64,000 nucleotides of DNA from Anaerotignum neopropionicum (GTDB lineage: Bacteria > Bacillota > Clostridia > Lachnospirales > Anaerotignaceae): positions 62,001 through 126,000 of the forward strand of contig NZ_LRVM01000002.1 of the NCBI RefSeq assembly GCF_001571775.1, in the 5' to 3' direction. Of this stretch, positions 44,697 through 53,017 are shown piece after piece. Numbering within the stretch: position 1 is the stretch's first letter; each line of letters begins with the position of its first letter. A program made the position numbers and the translations under genes. The notes beneath the pieces are model-generated. The model had not been told where the DNA came from. It searched no databases and was given only the letters and a program-made list of their open reading frames with translations.

Positions 44697-45092
44697 GTGT
44701 TAAAAATTTTAAAATCCAAACAAGGAGAAGGATATATAGATGTGGCAATTCTTGTGCTTTGCGCCATGCTTGTTATTGCCCTTGCAGTGAGAGTATTTCC
44801 AGCTTATATCATAAAACAACAGGTAGATACCTTTGCTACAGAGCTTGTAAGGGAAGCAGAAATTGCAGGAAGGGTAGGATCAGAAACTTCAAACAGGGAA
44901 CTTTTACTTCGAGAAAAGACAGGTATTACACCAACGGTTAAATGGTCAAAGTCAGGAAGAATTCAGTTAAATGAAGAGATAACTGTAACCGTCACTTTTG
45001 GAACGAATATCGGTCTGTTTGGAGGATTTGGTTCTTTTCCTGTTACCTTAAGAGCTGACGCCGCTGGGAAATCAGAAGTATATTGGAAGTAG
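44697..45092 (+). CDS. Minor pilin-like protein (DUF4320)
   Basis: 131 aa starting at a GTG behind TAGGAGG. The leader KILKSKQG is followed by EGYIDVAILVLCAMLVIALA, the same G-EGYID cleavage context as the two Flp-like pilins, again with Asp at +5. The rest (ATELVREAEIAGRVGSETS, then GLFGGFGSFPVTLRADAAGK) matches DUF4320, found with ICE Tad genes. This shared motif identifies DUF4320 as a minor or pseudopilin (TadE-like) processed by the same peptidase. Confidence 0.75.
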   Translation: MLKILKSKQGEGYIDVAILVLCAMLVIALAVRVFPAYIIKQQVDTFATELVREAEIAGRVGSETSNRELLLREKTGITPTVKWSKSGRIQLNEEITVTVTFGTNIGLFGGFGSFPVTLRADAAGKSEVYWK

Positions 45093-45100
45093 GTGAAATC

Positions 45101-45646
45101 TTGCATAAAATAAAAAGAATATTAACCGATAAAAAAGGCAGTTCTTTTCCGTTGATTGTTGCAGTGACTTTGTGTCTTGTAATGATTTTTACAGGAGTAT
45201 CAGAATATTTTAGGTTGATGATCATAGCACAAGGTGTGCGTGATGCTGTTCAAGATGCAGTAATTTCTACTGTTAATGACAATTATGATGATGTATATCA
45301 TGGAGTTCGCGAAGGGTATTCAGGAGGATATCAGCCTATGGCAGATGACTTTGAAGAATCTCTTGATTATGGAGCAATTTATGATAGACTAGATACAATT
45401 CTTGGATTAAGTAGGAAAAGTGGATATCATGTTAATACTACATCAGAAGGAAAAGTAGAGTTTAAAATATGGAATTTAGAAGTAGATATAAGAAATGCTC
45501 CTTTAGCTTTAGGGGACAGGTCAGATTCAAGATTTGAGGCAGATAGCAGCATAGTGCTTGAAGTCCCAGTATCCTTTGGAGGCAGACTTCTTCCAAGTAT
45601 GAAGATGAAAATAAAGACAAGTGCAGGCTATACACCTAAGTTTTAA
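45101..45646 (+). CDS. TadE/TadF-like minor pilin
   Basis: 181 aa starting at the TTG at 45101, behind TAGGTGAAATC. The leader ends TDKKG, followed by SSFPLIVAVTLCLVMIFTGV, a TadE/F-like hydrophobic helix without the acidic +5 residue. The outside part (DAVISTVNDNYDDVYHG, then AIYDRLDTILGLSRKSGYHV) is typical of pseudopilins attached to Tad loci. It ends with a beta-rich segment AGYTPKF. Confidence 0.65.
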   Translation: MHKIKRILTDKKGSSFPLIVAVTLCLVMIFTGVSEYFRLMIIAQGVRDAVQDAVISTVNDNYDDVYHGVREGYSGGYQPMADDFEESLDYGAIYDRLDTILGLSRKSGYHVNTTSEGKVEFKIWNLEVDIRNAPLALGDRSDSRFEADSSIVLEVPVSFGGRLLPSMKMKIKTSAGYTPKF

Positions 45647-45742
45647 AAGATTCAAAGAATTTAATAGACTTTCAGGAAATCTTGTGGTAGTTTGTAGCTT
45701 GAAAGAAACAGATAATTAAGATTAATAAGGAGGCAGAAACCT

Positions 45743-46309
45743 ATGAATAATATAAATGATAAGACCAAAAGAAGATTAATTGTAGCAAGTGGATTAATAG
45801 TCAGTGTAATACTTATAACTTTAATAACAAATCAGTTAAAAAAAGAACCCATAGAGGATGCAGTACTGCCAAATCAAAGTGTAGAAACGAATGATATCAT
45901 AGTAGAAGAACCTGTAATTGCAGAAAAAGAAGATGAAATCATAGTTTCAGAAATAAAGATTCCAGATATGGAGACGATAGATAATGGTGCAATAGATACA
46001 GGCACTGAGCAAACCATTCAAGGAGATGTAGAAAAACCAAAAGAGCCTACAAAGGAACAACTTACAGATCCAACACAGAATCCAAATGGTGAAAAAGTGG
46101 AAACACCACCTGAACCTGTAGCTCATGACAAGGTGGAGAAACCTACAGAAACACCGAAAAATAATGATGTACCACAAGGTGGAGATACCAATATTCAAGG
46201 GAAAACTTACTTGCCTGGTTTTGGATGGATAGAGAATAGTGGAGAAAATCAAGGGACTGTAGCTGAAGATATGTATGAGAATGGAAATAAGATAGGAAAT
46301 ATGGATTAA
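45743..46309 (+). CDS. DUF6550-like membrane-anchored linker protein
   Basis: 188 aa. One N-terminal membrane helix (LIVASGLIVSVILITLITNQ), then a long disordered acidic and proline-rich stretch (DVEKPKEPTKEQLTDPTQNP, then KVETPPEPVAHDKVEKPTE). It ends with a compact motif TYLPGFGWIENSGENQG. The pattern matches DUF6550, seen next to Tad/T4SS genes in ICEs. It probably reaches through the wall as a spacer. AAGGAGGCAGAAACCT precedes the ATG. Confidence 0.7.
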   Translation: MNNINDKTKRRLIVASGLIVSVILITLITNQLKKEPIEDAVLPNQSVETNDIIVEEPVIAEKEDEIIVSEIKIPDMETIDNGAIDTGTEQTIQGDVEKPKEPTKEQLTDPTQNPNGEKVETPPEPVAHDKVEKPTETPKNNDVPQGGDTNIQGKTYLPGFGWIENSGENQGTVAEDMYENGNKIGNMD

Positions 46310-46327
46310 ATATAAATAGTAATGAAG

Positions 46328-46353
46328 AACACTGCAGAGATGCAGTGTTTTTT
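46328..46353 (+). terminator. Rho-independent terminator inside the operon
   Basis: AACACTGCA and TGCAGTGTT with a GAGA loop and a T-run. It splits the pilus and secretion gene blocks; read-through is likely. Confidence 0.85.
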
Positions 46354-46372
46354 GTTGTAGAAAGGAGAGCAG

Positions 46373-48064
46373 ATGAAAAAAATATTAAAGATTTTGATAG
46401 TATTTATAATGCTATTTAGCTTAATGATGCCGATTGTGGTATTTGCAGTTGGAGATGGAAATATTGACTCGGGTGGTGGAGGTATGGGAGATGGAACGAG
46501 TACTGATAAGTGGTCTCCTGGTTACGATGGTGTGCGTATAACTGTAGTTCGAGCAAGTGACCATGCCACAGTAACTACCCCTATTGATTTAGCAAATAAA
46601 CAACCTCCATCTACTATGTTTCACTTTGGTAAGGTATCTAAAATTCAATATAATGGTGGAAGAAAATTATCTCCTATTCAAGGTGCATATTCTTACATTA
46701 ATCCATCTCAAACAATGCCAAGAATAGTGAGTACGAATGGTAGTAGCAATATAGCAGCTATAAAGAGCTATTTTACAGATGAGCAAGTTATCCGCTCAAT
46801 TGCATCAATAACAGGAATGGATTTCGATATTCTAATTGGTGGGGATTACAAATTACTTTTAGAACCAATGGCATATTACACATTTCAAGGAGTTATGATT
46901 GCTACAACTGCAACGGAAGCTGCCATATATGATGAACAGTTAAGTGGATTGCTTAGAAATAAGATGGTATCTTTATCCCATAAAAACTTGCCCCTTGCAA
47001 TGTTTCTAGAGATAGGAGATTTGGGATATCCAGCATGGGGTGGAAGCACTACAAAACCAGCATCCAATGCAGATATAAAATCCTCTCTTGGACTTGGTAT
47101 TGTGCGATTTGCAGAACAGCCAGAGCCACCAACTGTTAGCACATATGATTATGAGTATAGAGTAAATACTGAGGTAATCACTGCCGTTATGGTTAGTGGA
47201 GGACAATCTGATCCTGATAATCCGACTCGTGTGAGCTTTATTATTGATGGTAGAACCTATAATGTTGGGAATGTATATTACCCAAGTGGCGACTCTCAGC
47301 TTGCATGGGTGAAATGGACAACTCCTGATACGGAACAAGATATGGTAATAGATGTAATAGTGAATGGACCGGGTAGTACTACTAAATCAATTATTAATGT
47401 TAAGATTATTGATTTAGATAAAAATCCACCACCAAATCCTGTAGCAGATGATAGAAATGACTCTTTTTCTCATTCCTCTGTTCCAAACAGAGAAGAAAAA
47501 ACAAATGCTTATTGGAGTATATGGAGTCCTTGGTGGCGGGCATATTGGGTGTGGCATAGTACAGGAGAGGACTCAGGATATTGGTGTGACCATGGTTGGT
47601 GGGAGTTTGACCTTGACCAATATACAGCGAGACTTTCAAGTGATATGAAGATTACAAATGATAGTAAAAACCCTACTGCAAGTGGAAGTGCTTTTAAAAG
47701 TGGATATGGAATCAATCAAACAGCGACTGCAAATGTGAGTAGTAATCAAAGTTCAGCTATTACTTATGCTCAAAATGCTGTTTCCTATTTTCCGGAATTT
47801 CGCTATGAAACCTACTGGAGATTATTAGAACGTGTTTCAAGTGGTTCGAATGCTAGGTTTGAGTTCAGTAAAAACAATTATTCTACTTATAAGAATCGTA
47901 CACATTTTACTCCAATATGGATGCCAGACGGTGAATATAAAGTAAATACATGGCTTATAGATGCATGGACGCCTGATGGAATGCTCTCAATGAATCTTAC
48001 AGACACATTAACAATAAAGGGGAACTTGTGGCAAGACTGGCATATAGCACCCTTAAATCCTTAA
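46373..48064 (+). CDS. Large secreted surface protein, unknown function
   Basis: 563 aa with a signal peptide (ILKILIVFIMLFSLMMPIVV, cleaved near FAVG) and a glycine-rich start (IDSGGGGMGDGTSTDKW). No known domain is obvious. An aromatic-rich segment (YWSIWSPWWRAYWVWHSTGE) at about residue 380 and a beta-rich middle (VRVSFIIDGRTYNVG-like) stand out. No membrane anchor is seen, so it is either secreted or held by partners. Homologous large secreted proteins occur at this position in clostridial ICEs. It could be a pilus- or T4SS-associated adhesin. Confidence 0.6.
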   Translation: MKKILKILIVFIMLFSLMMPIVVFAVGDGNIDSGGGGMGDGTSTDKWSPGYDGVRITVVRASDHATVTTPIDLANKQPPSTMFHFGKVSKIQYNGGRKLSPIQGAYSYINPSQTMPRIVSTNGSSNIAAIKSYFTDEQVIRSIASITGMDFDILIGGDYKLLLEPMAYYTFQGVMIATTATEAAIYDEQLSGLLRNKMVSLSHKNLPLAMFLEIGDLGYPAWGGSTTKPASNADIKSSLGLGIVRFAEQPEPPTVSTYDYEYRVNTEVITAVMVSGGQSDPDNPTRVSFIIDGRTYNVGNVYYPSGDSQLAWVKWTTPDTEQDMVIDVIVNGPGSTTKSIINVKIIDLDKNPPPNPVADDRNDSFSHSSVPNREEKTNAYWSIWSPWWRAYWVWHSTGEDSGYWCDHGWWEFDLDQYTARLSSDMKITNDSKNPTASGSAFKSGYGINQTATANVSSNQSSAITYAQNAVSYFPEFRYETYWRLLERVSSGSNARFEFSKNNYSTYKNRTHFTPIWMPDGEYKVNTWLIDAWTPDGMLSMNLTDTLTIKGNLWQDWHIAPLNP

Positions 48065-48092
48065 ACACTACAGAAAAAGAAAGGTGGATTTT

Positions 48093-48434
48093 ATGAAGAT
48101 AAACAAGAAAATAGCACTAACAATGTGCATGGTGCTGATTGGCATATTGATGTTTAGCACTACTGCATTAGCTTCAGGTACAGGAGATGTTGCAGGGGCA
48201 ATTGAAGATACTTGGAGTGATGCATCAGAACAGATAAAAACGGTTGTAAATAAGGTTGTGTTCCCTGCAATTGACCTTGTGTTAGCAGTATTCTTCTTTG
48301 CAAAACTTGGTACTGCTTATTTTGATTATAGGAAACATGGACAATTTGAATGGGCGGCACCCGCAATCTTGTTTGCCTGCTTGGTGTTTACTTTAACAGC
48401 ACCAGCATATATTTGGAAGATACTTGGAATGTAG
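48093..48434 (+). CDS. DUF3852 family small membrane protein, T4SS pilin-like
   Basis: 113 aa starting at the ATG at 48093 (AAAGGTGGATTTT before it). A signal peptide (IALTMCMVLIGILMFSTTAL, then AS) and two later helices (VVFPAIDLVLAVFFFAKLG and AAPAILFACLVFTLTAPAYI) give the architecture of VirB2-type T4SS pilins. It lies just before the TrbL/VirB6 gene, where VirB2-like proteins are often found. DUF3852 is the family I recognise; the VirB2 role is an inference. Confidence 0.7.
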   Translation: MKINKKIALTMCMVLIGILMFSTTALASGTGDVAGAIEDTWSDASEQIKTVVNKVVFPAIDLVLAVFFFAKLGTAYFDYRKHGQFEWAAPAILFACLVFTLTAPAYIWKILGM

Positions 48435-48506
48435 AAAACTTAGCGTTAATCTGGCACATCACATAAAGAAGAAGTGTTTTTTTGTTGCGAAAAGAGGTGA
48501 AGTGAA

Positions 48507-49409
48507 ATGTTTATCTGGGATTTTCTCTTAGGGGATGTGATGGATCAAATCATTGATTGGTTCTACGGTCAGCTTATAGGTTTTCTTGCTGATTTCTTTG
48601 CCCAAATGGGAAATATGGGAGTAGAACTTTTCGAGATGAGCTGGGTACAGTCAATTGTTCTGTTCTTCTCTTACCTTGCTTGGTCACTTTATGGAATAGG
48701 ACTTGTAGTGTCCTGCTTTGAAACAGGGATTGAGTACCAATATGGTAGGGGCAACGTGAAAGATGCAGCCTTAAATGCAATTAAAGGATTTATGGCAGTC
48801 AGCCTTTTTACTACAGTGCCTATAGAACTATTTAAGCTCTCGGTCAATTTACAAGCAAGTTTAACTGCTGGTATCACAGGATACGGAAGTGGAATTGGTG
48901 GACTTGCAACATCTATTATTGGAGAATTAAATAATGTAGGCGATATTACAAGTGTTGGTAGTTCGGGAATATTCGGTGGAATCACTATGATAACAAGTCC
49001 ATTTATGGCTCTGTTTATTATTATCCTTATGGGATACGCAGTAATTAAAGTATTTTTTGCAAACCTAAAAAGAGGTGGAATTCTACTTATTCAGATAGCA
49101 GTGGGAAGTCTATATATGTTTTCTGTTCCTCGTGGTTACATTGATGGCTTTATTCAGTGGTGCAAGCAGATAATCGGTTTGTGCCTTACCACATTTCTTC
49201 AGGCAACCATACTAACTGCAGGACTTATGGTGGTTAAAGATCATGCACTGCTTGGATTAGGTTTAATGTTATCAGCAGGAGAAGTACCAAGGATTGCTGG
49301 AGCATTTGGACTGGATACATCAACTCGTGCCAATGTAATGAGTGCAGTTTATACTGCACAGGCAGCTGTAAATACAACTAAAACTATAGTACAAGCAGTA
49401 CCAAAATAA
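48507..49409 (+). CDS. TrbL/VirB6-like conjugal transfer membrane protein (DUF6045 type)
   Basis: 300 aa with about six to seven membrane helices. The amphipathic N-terminus (VMDQIIDWFYGQLIGFLADF), helices such as PFMALFIIILMGYAVIKVFF and the C-terminal GLDTSTRANVMSAVYTAQAA are typical of the TrbL-like proteins of clostridial ICEs. It forms the inner-membrane channel of the T4SS. AAGAGGTGAAGTGAA precedes the ATG. Confidence 0.82.
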   Translation: MFIWDFLLGDVMDQIIDWFYGQLIGFLADFFAQMGNMGVELFEMSWVQSIVLFFSYLAWSLYGIGLVVSCFETGIEYQYGRGNVKDAALNAIKGFMAVSLFTTVPIELFKLSVNLQASLTAGITGYGSGIGGLATSIIGELNNVGDITSVGSSGIFGGITMITSPFMALFIIILMGYAVIKVFFANLKRGGILLIQIAVGSLYMFSVPRGYIDGFIQWCKQIIGLCLTTFLQATILTAGLMVVKDHALLGLGLMLSAGEVPRIAGAFGLDTSTRANVMSAVYTAQAAVNTTKTIVQAVPK

Positions 49410-49429
49410 AAATAGAAAGAGAGGATTTA

Positions 49430-49786
49430 ATGAAACTAATATATGTTGCATCTCCCTATGCAGGAGATATTAAAAAGAATATAGAATATGCGAAACAGGC
49501 TTGCCGATATGTATTAAACGAAGGTAATGCCTTTTTTTGTCCCCATCTTCTCTACCCCCAGATTTTAGATGATGATAATCCAGAAGAAAGAAGATTGGGA
49601 ATCAGCATAGGAAAAGAGTTTTTATCAAAATGCAATGAACTATGGGTATTTGGTGAACATATTTCTCAAGGAATGTTTGAGGAAATTGAATTTGCTAAAG
49701 GGATAGGCATTCCTATAAAAAGAATTATGAAACTAGATATTGAAATAAAAGAAGAGGCTCTATTTTGTATGAGGATAGATAAATGA
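49430..49786 (+). CDS. DUF4406/DUF7768-like nucleoside deoxyribosyltransferase-fold protein
   Basis: 118 aa. KLIYVASPYAGDIKKNIEYA, then FFCPHLLYPQIL and ELWVFGEHISQGMFEEIEFA show the nucleoside 2-deoxyribosyltransferase-like fold of DUF4406/DUF7768 proteins, common in phages and ICEs. The catalytic glutamate may be in MFEEIEFA. The stop overlaps the start of the C5 methylase gene (ATGATC), so it is translated with it. A base-exchange or nucleotide-salvage role is plausible but unproven. Confidence 0.75.
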   Translation: MKLIYVASPYAGDIKKNIEYAKQACRYVLNEGNAFFCPHLLYPQILDDDNPEERRLGISIGKEFLSKCNELWVFGEHISQGMFEEIEFAKGIGIPIKRIMKLDIEIKEEALFCMRIDK

Positions 49787-50454
49787 TCACCTTGGGGAGT
49801 CTTTTCGATGGGATTGGGGGATTTCCCCTTGCAGCTATTCATAATGGAATTACTCCTATATGGGCAAGTGAAATTGAATCCTTTCCTATTGAGGTGACTA
49901 AAATACGATTCCCTGATATGCTCCATGTTGGCGACATTACAAAATTAAAAGGGGAAGAATTACCTCCTGTTGATATCATTACAGGTGGTTCACCATGCCA
50001 AGATTTATCTGTTGCAGGTGCAAGGGCAGGGTTTGCTGGTGAGCGCTCAGGATTATTTATGGAGCAGATAAGAATAACAAAGGAAATGAGGTGGGCAGAT
50101 GCAAGAAGAGGAAAGGCAAATCACCTTATCAGACCTCGATACTTCGTTTGGGAAAATGTCCCTGGAGCATTTTCAAGTACAAACGGAGAAGACTTCCATG
50201 CGGTCCTTGAAGAAACCACAAGAATTGCAGACAGCAACGTATCTATACCTAGACCTCCGGGAGGGATATGGAAATCTGTTGGGTGCATATTGGGATATGA
50301 ATTCACCATTGCTTGGAGAGTTCTCGATGCTCAATACTGGGGTGTCCCCCAAAGACGTAAAAGAATCTTTCTTGTCGCAGATTTTGGAGGACACACCGCT
50401 CCCAAAATATTATTTGAGCAAGACAGCTTGTTTGGGAATACTCAGAAGAGCTAG
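49783..50454 (+). CDS. C5-cytosine DNA methyltransferase, motifs I-VIII (frame A)
   Basis: 223 aa. Motif I LFDGIGGFPLAA, catalytic motif IV ITGGSPCQDLSVAG, motif VI YFVWENVPGAFSS, motif VIII RVLDAQYWGVPQRRKRIFLV. The frame stops at 50454 soon after motif VIII. The target-recognition region and motifs IX-X are absent from this frame and occur in the next gene, which is one frame further (+1) and overlaps 356 bp. Either a +1 frameshift, a natural two-chain enzyme or a broken gene explains this. The N-terminal catalytic motifs are intact. Confidence 0.85.
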   Translation: MITLGSLFDGIGGFPLAAIHNGITPIWASEIESFPIEVTKIRFPDMLHVGDITKLKGEELPPVDIITGGSPCQDLSVAGARAGFAGERSGLFMEQIRITKEMRWADARRGKANHLIRPRYFVWENVPGAFSSTNGEDFHAVLEETTRIADSNVSIPRPPGGIWKSVGCILGYEFTIAWRVLDAQYWGVPQRRKRIFLVADFGGHTAPKILFEQDSLFGNTQKS

Positions 50455-51520
50455 AGTAAGAGGAAAGGAACTTCCTAAACAATTAAAAATAGCTTTAGAA
50501 ATTCAAGGAGAAGATGAAAGGGCAGAGGAAGATTCTAATGACAATATGATTACCGAATATAAAGCATATCATATCAATCAACGAAATGAGGGTATTGACT
50601 TAAATGGAATTTCAGGAGCCTTGATGGCAACTCAAAATATGCAGATGCAGACATTTGTCACAGAACCTATGCTATGTCTAAATGATCAGGGTGGTGATCG
50701 AATGGATATAACAGAAAATATTACTTCAACATTACGAGCTAGCATGGGAGGAAATCAACCTATAGTCATGGCAACACAGCAAGGTGGTGCAGAAATATGC
50801 TTTGACCTTTGTCCTACTATTACATCAGCAGCAGGAACAAGTGGCAATAATCAACCAGTTCTATTTGATAATCATGCAAAAGACTGCAGATATAATGGTC
50901 CACTTAATGTAGCACCAACAATATCAGCAACATATGGAACAGGCGGAAATAATGTACCATTAGTATCAAAACCAATTGATTCAGACAGTTATTGTATTGC
51001 AGGAAATACCATTGATAGACAAGATCATAATGGTGGAAATGGATGCGGATTTCAAGAGAATATTAGTTATACTCTTACTACCAGCGATATTCATGCTGTT
51101 TGCTATCCGCCTAAAACTTATCAAGATATAGTAGGAGCATTATGTGTAGGAGATGAAAAAGGCAATGGAAATCAATATGTAAGCCAAGATAAATGCATTG
51201 TAGACTGTGAAAAAATGATGTTTGGACAATCGGAATTTGCTAATTATAAGGAAGGATGTGCAACACTTAGAGCAGAGGGTGGAGATAATGGAGGCGGAAG
51301 TGAAAATCTTGTAACTACTAAGAATCTTGTACGCAGACTAACACCAATGGAATGCGAAAGACTTCAAGGATTTCCCGATGGGTGGACTAAAATAGAAAAA
51401 TCATCCGATAGTGCAAGATATAAGGCATTAGGTAATAGTGTAGCAATCCCATGTGTAGATTTTATAATGCAAGGGATTGCTTATTTTTTAAGAAAATTTA
51501 AACATGAAGTGGAGGAATAA
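50099..51520 (+). CDS. C5-cytosine DNA methyltransferase, C-terminal part (motifs IX-X, frame B)
   Basis: 473 aa if started at the ATG at 50099. The overlapping segment (FSMLNTGVSPKDVKESFLSQ, then YYLSKTACLGILRRARVRGK) is itself protein-like. The unique part starts YKAYHINQRNEGIDLNGISG and has four repeats of the form T-x-LxA-x-G-GGNxPLV (VAPTISATYGTGGNNVPLV). It ends with LVRRLTPMECERLQGFPDGW and RYKALGNSVAIPCVDFI, motifs IX and X. It needs the frame-A half to make a full enzyme. True start uncertain. Confidence 0.75.
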   Translation: MQEEERQITLSDLDTSFGKMSLEHFQVQTEKTSMRSLKKPQELQTATYLYLDLREGYGNLLGAYWDMNSPLLGEFSMLNTGVSPKDVKESFLSQILEDTPLPKYYLSKTACLGILRRARVRGKELPKQLKIALEIQGEDERAEEDSNDNMITEYKAYHINQRNEGIDLNGISGALMATQNMQMQTFVTEPMLCLNDQGGDRMDITENITSTLRASMGGNQPIVMATQQGGAEICFDLCPTITSAAGTSGNNQPVLFDNHAKDCRYNGPLNVAPTISATYGTGGNNVPLVSKPIDSDSYCIAGNTIDRQDHNGGNGCGFQENISYTLTTSDIHAVCYPPKTYQDIVGALCVGDEKGNGNQYVSQDKCIVDCEKMMFGQSEFANYKEGCATLRAEGGDNGGGSENLVTTKNLVRRLTPMECERLQGFPDGWTKIEKSSDSARYKALGNSVAIPCVDFIMQGIAYFLRKFKHEVEE

Positions 51521-51523
51521 ACG

Positions 51524-51781
51524 GTGTATATGTATCCCGACAATTTAAAGGCCAAAGCAACATTATGGCTATGGGAATTAAAAGATATAGGAATTATTGG
51601 AGTTGAACTTCTTATTTCTGTATTTGCCTTAGCACAACTTGGATTTATGCCACCTATTGTAATAACAGCAGTATATAGCTTTTTAACTATACAATTTGAA
51701 GACACAAGCATATTGAATTTCATTCGTTATGCATGTGGCTTTTTTCTTTTAAAGCAACAGAAGTTTGAATGGAGGTTATAA
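51524..51781 (+). CDS. VirB3/PrgI-like small membrane protein
   Basis: 85 aa starting at a GTG. Two hydrophobic stretches (GIIGVELLISVFALAQLGF and PPIVITAVYSFLTIQF) form a VirB3-like hairpin, followed by NFIRYACGFFLLKQQKFEWR. It lies right before the VirB4-related genes, the usual place of VirB3/PrgI. The assignment rests on topology and position, not on clear sequence similarity. Confidence 0.55.
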   Translation: MYMYPDNLKAKATLWLWELKDIGIIGVELLISVFALAQLGFMPPIVITAVYSFLTIQFEDTSILNFIRYACGFFLLKQQKFEWRL

Positions 51782-51783
51782 GA

Positions 51784-52374
51784 GTGGGCAGAAAACAGAA
51801 ACAAAAGGAAAGGCAAAAGCAGTCTACAAAAGAGCTGATGGGTATTGATGAAATAACAGATTACAGTCTTAAGACCCCATATGGGGAGCTAGTGTATTTT
51901 ATTATCCGTCCAACCAATATATCAGTATTATCTGAATCAAGTGTAAGTGCAAGGATCTATGCACATATGACGGTACTAAAGGGGATTGCAGAGATTGAAA
52001 TGTTATGTCTTAATTCAAAAGAAAACTTTGATGATAATAAGCAGTATTTAAAAAGAAGAATGGATACAGAGCAAAATCCTGTTATTCGTAAGCTACTACA
52101 GCAAGACAGTACAAATCTTGATAGGATGCAAGTTCAGATGGCTACAGCTCGTGAGTTTCTAATTATTATTAGGCTTAAAAATGAAAAAGAATCTGATGTA
52201 TTTCCTTATCTTTCAAGGATTGAAAAGAGCTTAAAAGACCAAGGATTTACTACTAGAAGGGCTGATAATTTGGATATTAAAAGACTACTTGGTGTTTATT
52301 ATGAGCAGAATGTAACAACGGAAAGGTATGAAGATTATGATGGGGAGAGGTGGGTGGTACTTGGAGATGTGTAA
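51784..52374 (+). CDS. VirB4 N-terminal-domain-like conjugation protein
   Basis: 196 aa starting at the GTG at 51784 (GGAGGTTATAAGA before it). The segment YGELVYFIIRPTNISVLSES, then AHMTVLKGIAEIEMLCLNSK and FLIIIRLKNEKESDVFPYLS reads like the N-terminal domain of VirB4-family ATPases. It has no P-loop. The P-loop protein itself begins 2.4 kb downstream, after a cargo cassette. Such a separate N-like protein is normal for this ICE type, but the gap is not. Confidence 0.65.
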   Translation: MGRKQKQKERQKQSTKELMGIDEITDYSLKTPYGELVYFIIRPTNISVLSESSVSARIYAHMTVLKGIAEIEMLCLNSKENFDDNKQYLKRRMDTEQNPVIRKLLQQDSTNLDRMQVQMATAREFLIIIRLKNEKESDVFPYLSRIEKSLKDQGFTTRRADNLDIKRLLGVYYEQNVTTERYEDYDGERWVVLGDV

Positions 52375-52485
52375 AAATTAATAAAGTGTAAGTTTATTTG
52401 ATAGAGTGTACGTGATATAATAGGTATAATTAAAAATTAGTTAAGCAATTTTAAAAGGGTAGTTGTACTAAGCGAGGTGTTAGGT

Positions 52486-52689
52486 ATGCAAAATGAAATA
52501 ATATGTTATTGCTCCAATGTTAGTAAGGAAAAAATACTAGAAGCCATAGCAAATGGGGCAAAATCTCTACAAGATATTAGAAATATGACAGGTGCTTGCA
52601 CTCTGGGTAAATGTAAAGAATTAAGTCCAACAAAGAAATGCTGTTCTGCCAATATTATTAAGATTCTTAATGAGAATACAATAGCATGA
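52486..52689 (+). CDS. BFD-like [2Fe-2S]-binding protein
   Basis: 67 aa starting at the ATG at 52486. CYCSNVSKEKILEAIANGAK, then MTGACTLGKCKELSPTKKCC has the C-x-C, C-x4-C and C-C cysteines of the bacterioferritin-associated ferredoxin (BFD) domain that binds a 2Fe-2S cluster. In this short version it may act as a redox or metal carrier. It opens the cargo cassette inserted in the secretion gene block. GAGGTGTTAGGT precedes the start. Confidence 0.75.
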   Translation: MQNEIICYCSNVSKEKILEAIANGAKSLQDIRNMTGACTLGKCKELSPTKKCCSANIIKILNENTIA

Positions 52690-52773
52690 GCATAAAAGAA
52701 AGTGAAAGATTCCAAAAAACAGAACTGATATTTAAACATAAAAATAGGAATTTGTAATAAGGAGATGTATAGT

Positions 52774-52989
52774 ATGAAAAAGATGATTTTAGGAGCATCT
52801 ATGCTTTTAAGTGGTATGATTGGATTTGTGGGATTGATTATTGCTTGCGTAAACAAAGTTCAGGCCGGTGCAATAAGTACGGTTATTGGTTGTCTGCGTG
52901 GATCGGATTATATTTTTGCCGCAATATTCATGATTTTAGCTATAGTTGGTTTGTTTATTGAGATTATTGAAGCAAAAAGAGAAGGGTGA
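52774..52989 (+). CDS. Small two-helix membrane protein
   Basis: 71 aa starting at the ATG at 52774 behind AAGGAG. Two membrane helices (MIGFVGLIIACVNKVQAG region and YIFAAIFMILAIVGLFIEII) with a short charged C-terminus EAKREG. I do not recognise the family. It lies in the cargo cassette between the BFD-like gene and a broken zinc-ribbon gene. Confidence 0.6.
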   Translation: MKKMILGASMLLSGMIGFVGLIIACVNKVQAGAISTVIGCLRGSDYIFAAIFMILAIVGLFIEIIEAKREG

Positions 52990-53017
52990 CAAATTCGAAT
53001 TTAATGGATGTATATGC

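Noticed and set aside
45083-45100. Upstream TTG as start of the TadE/F-like gene
   Set aside because: The TTG at 45101 has the better ribosome-binding site and gives a normal pilin leader.
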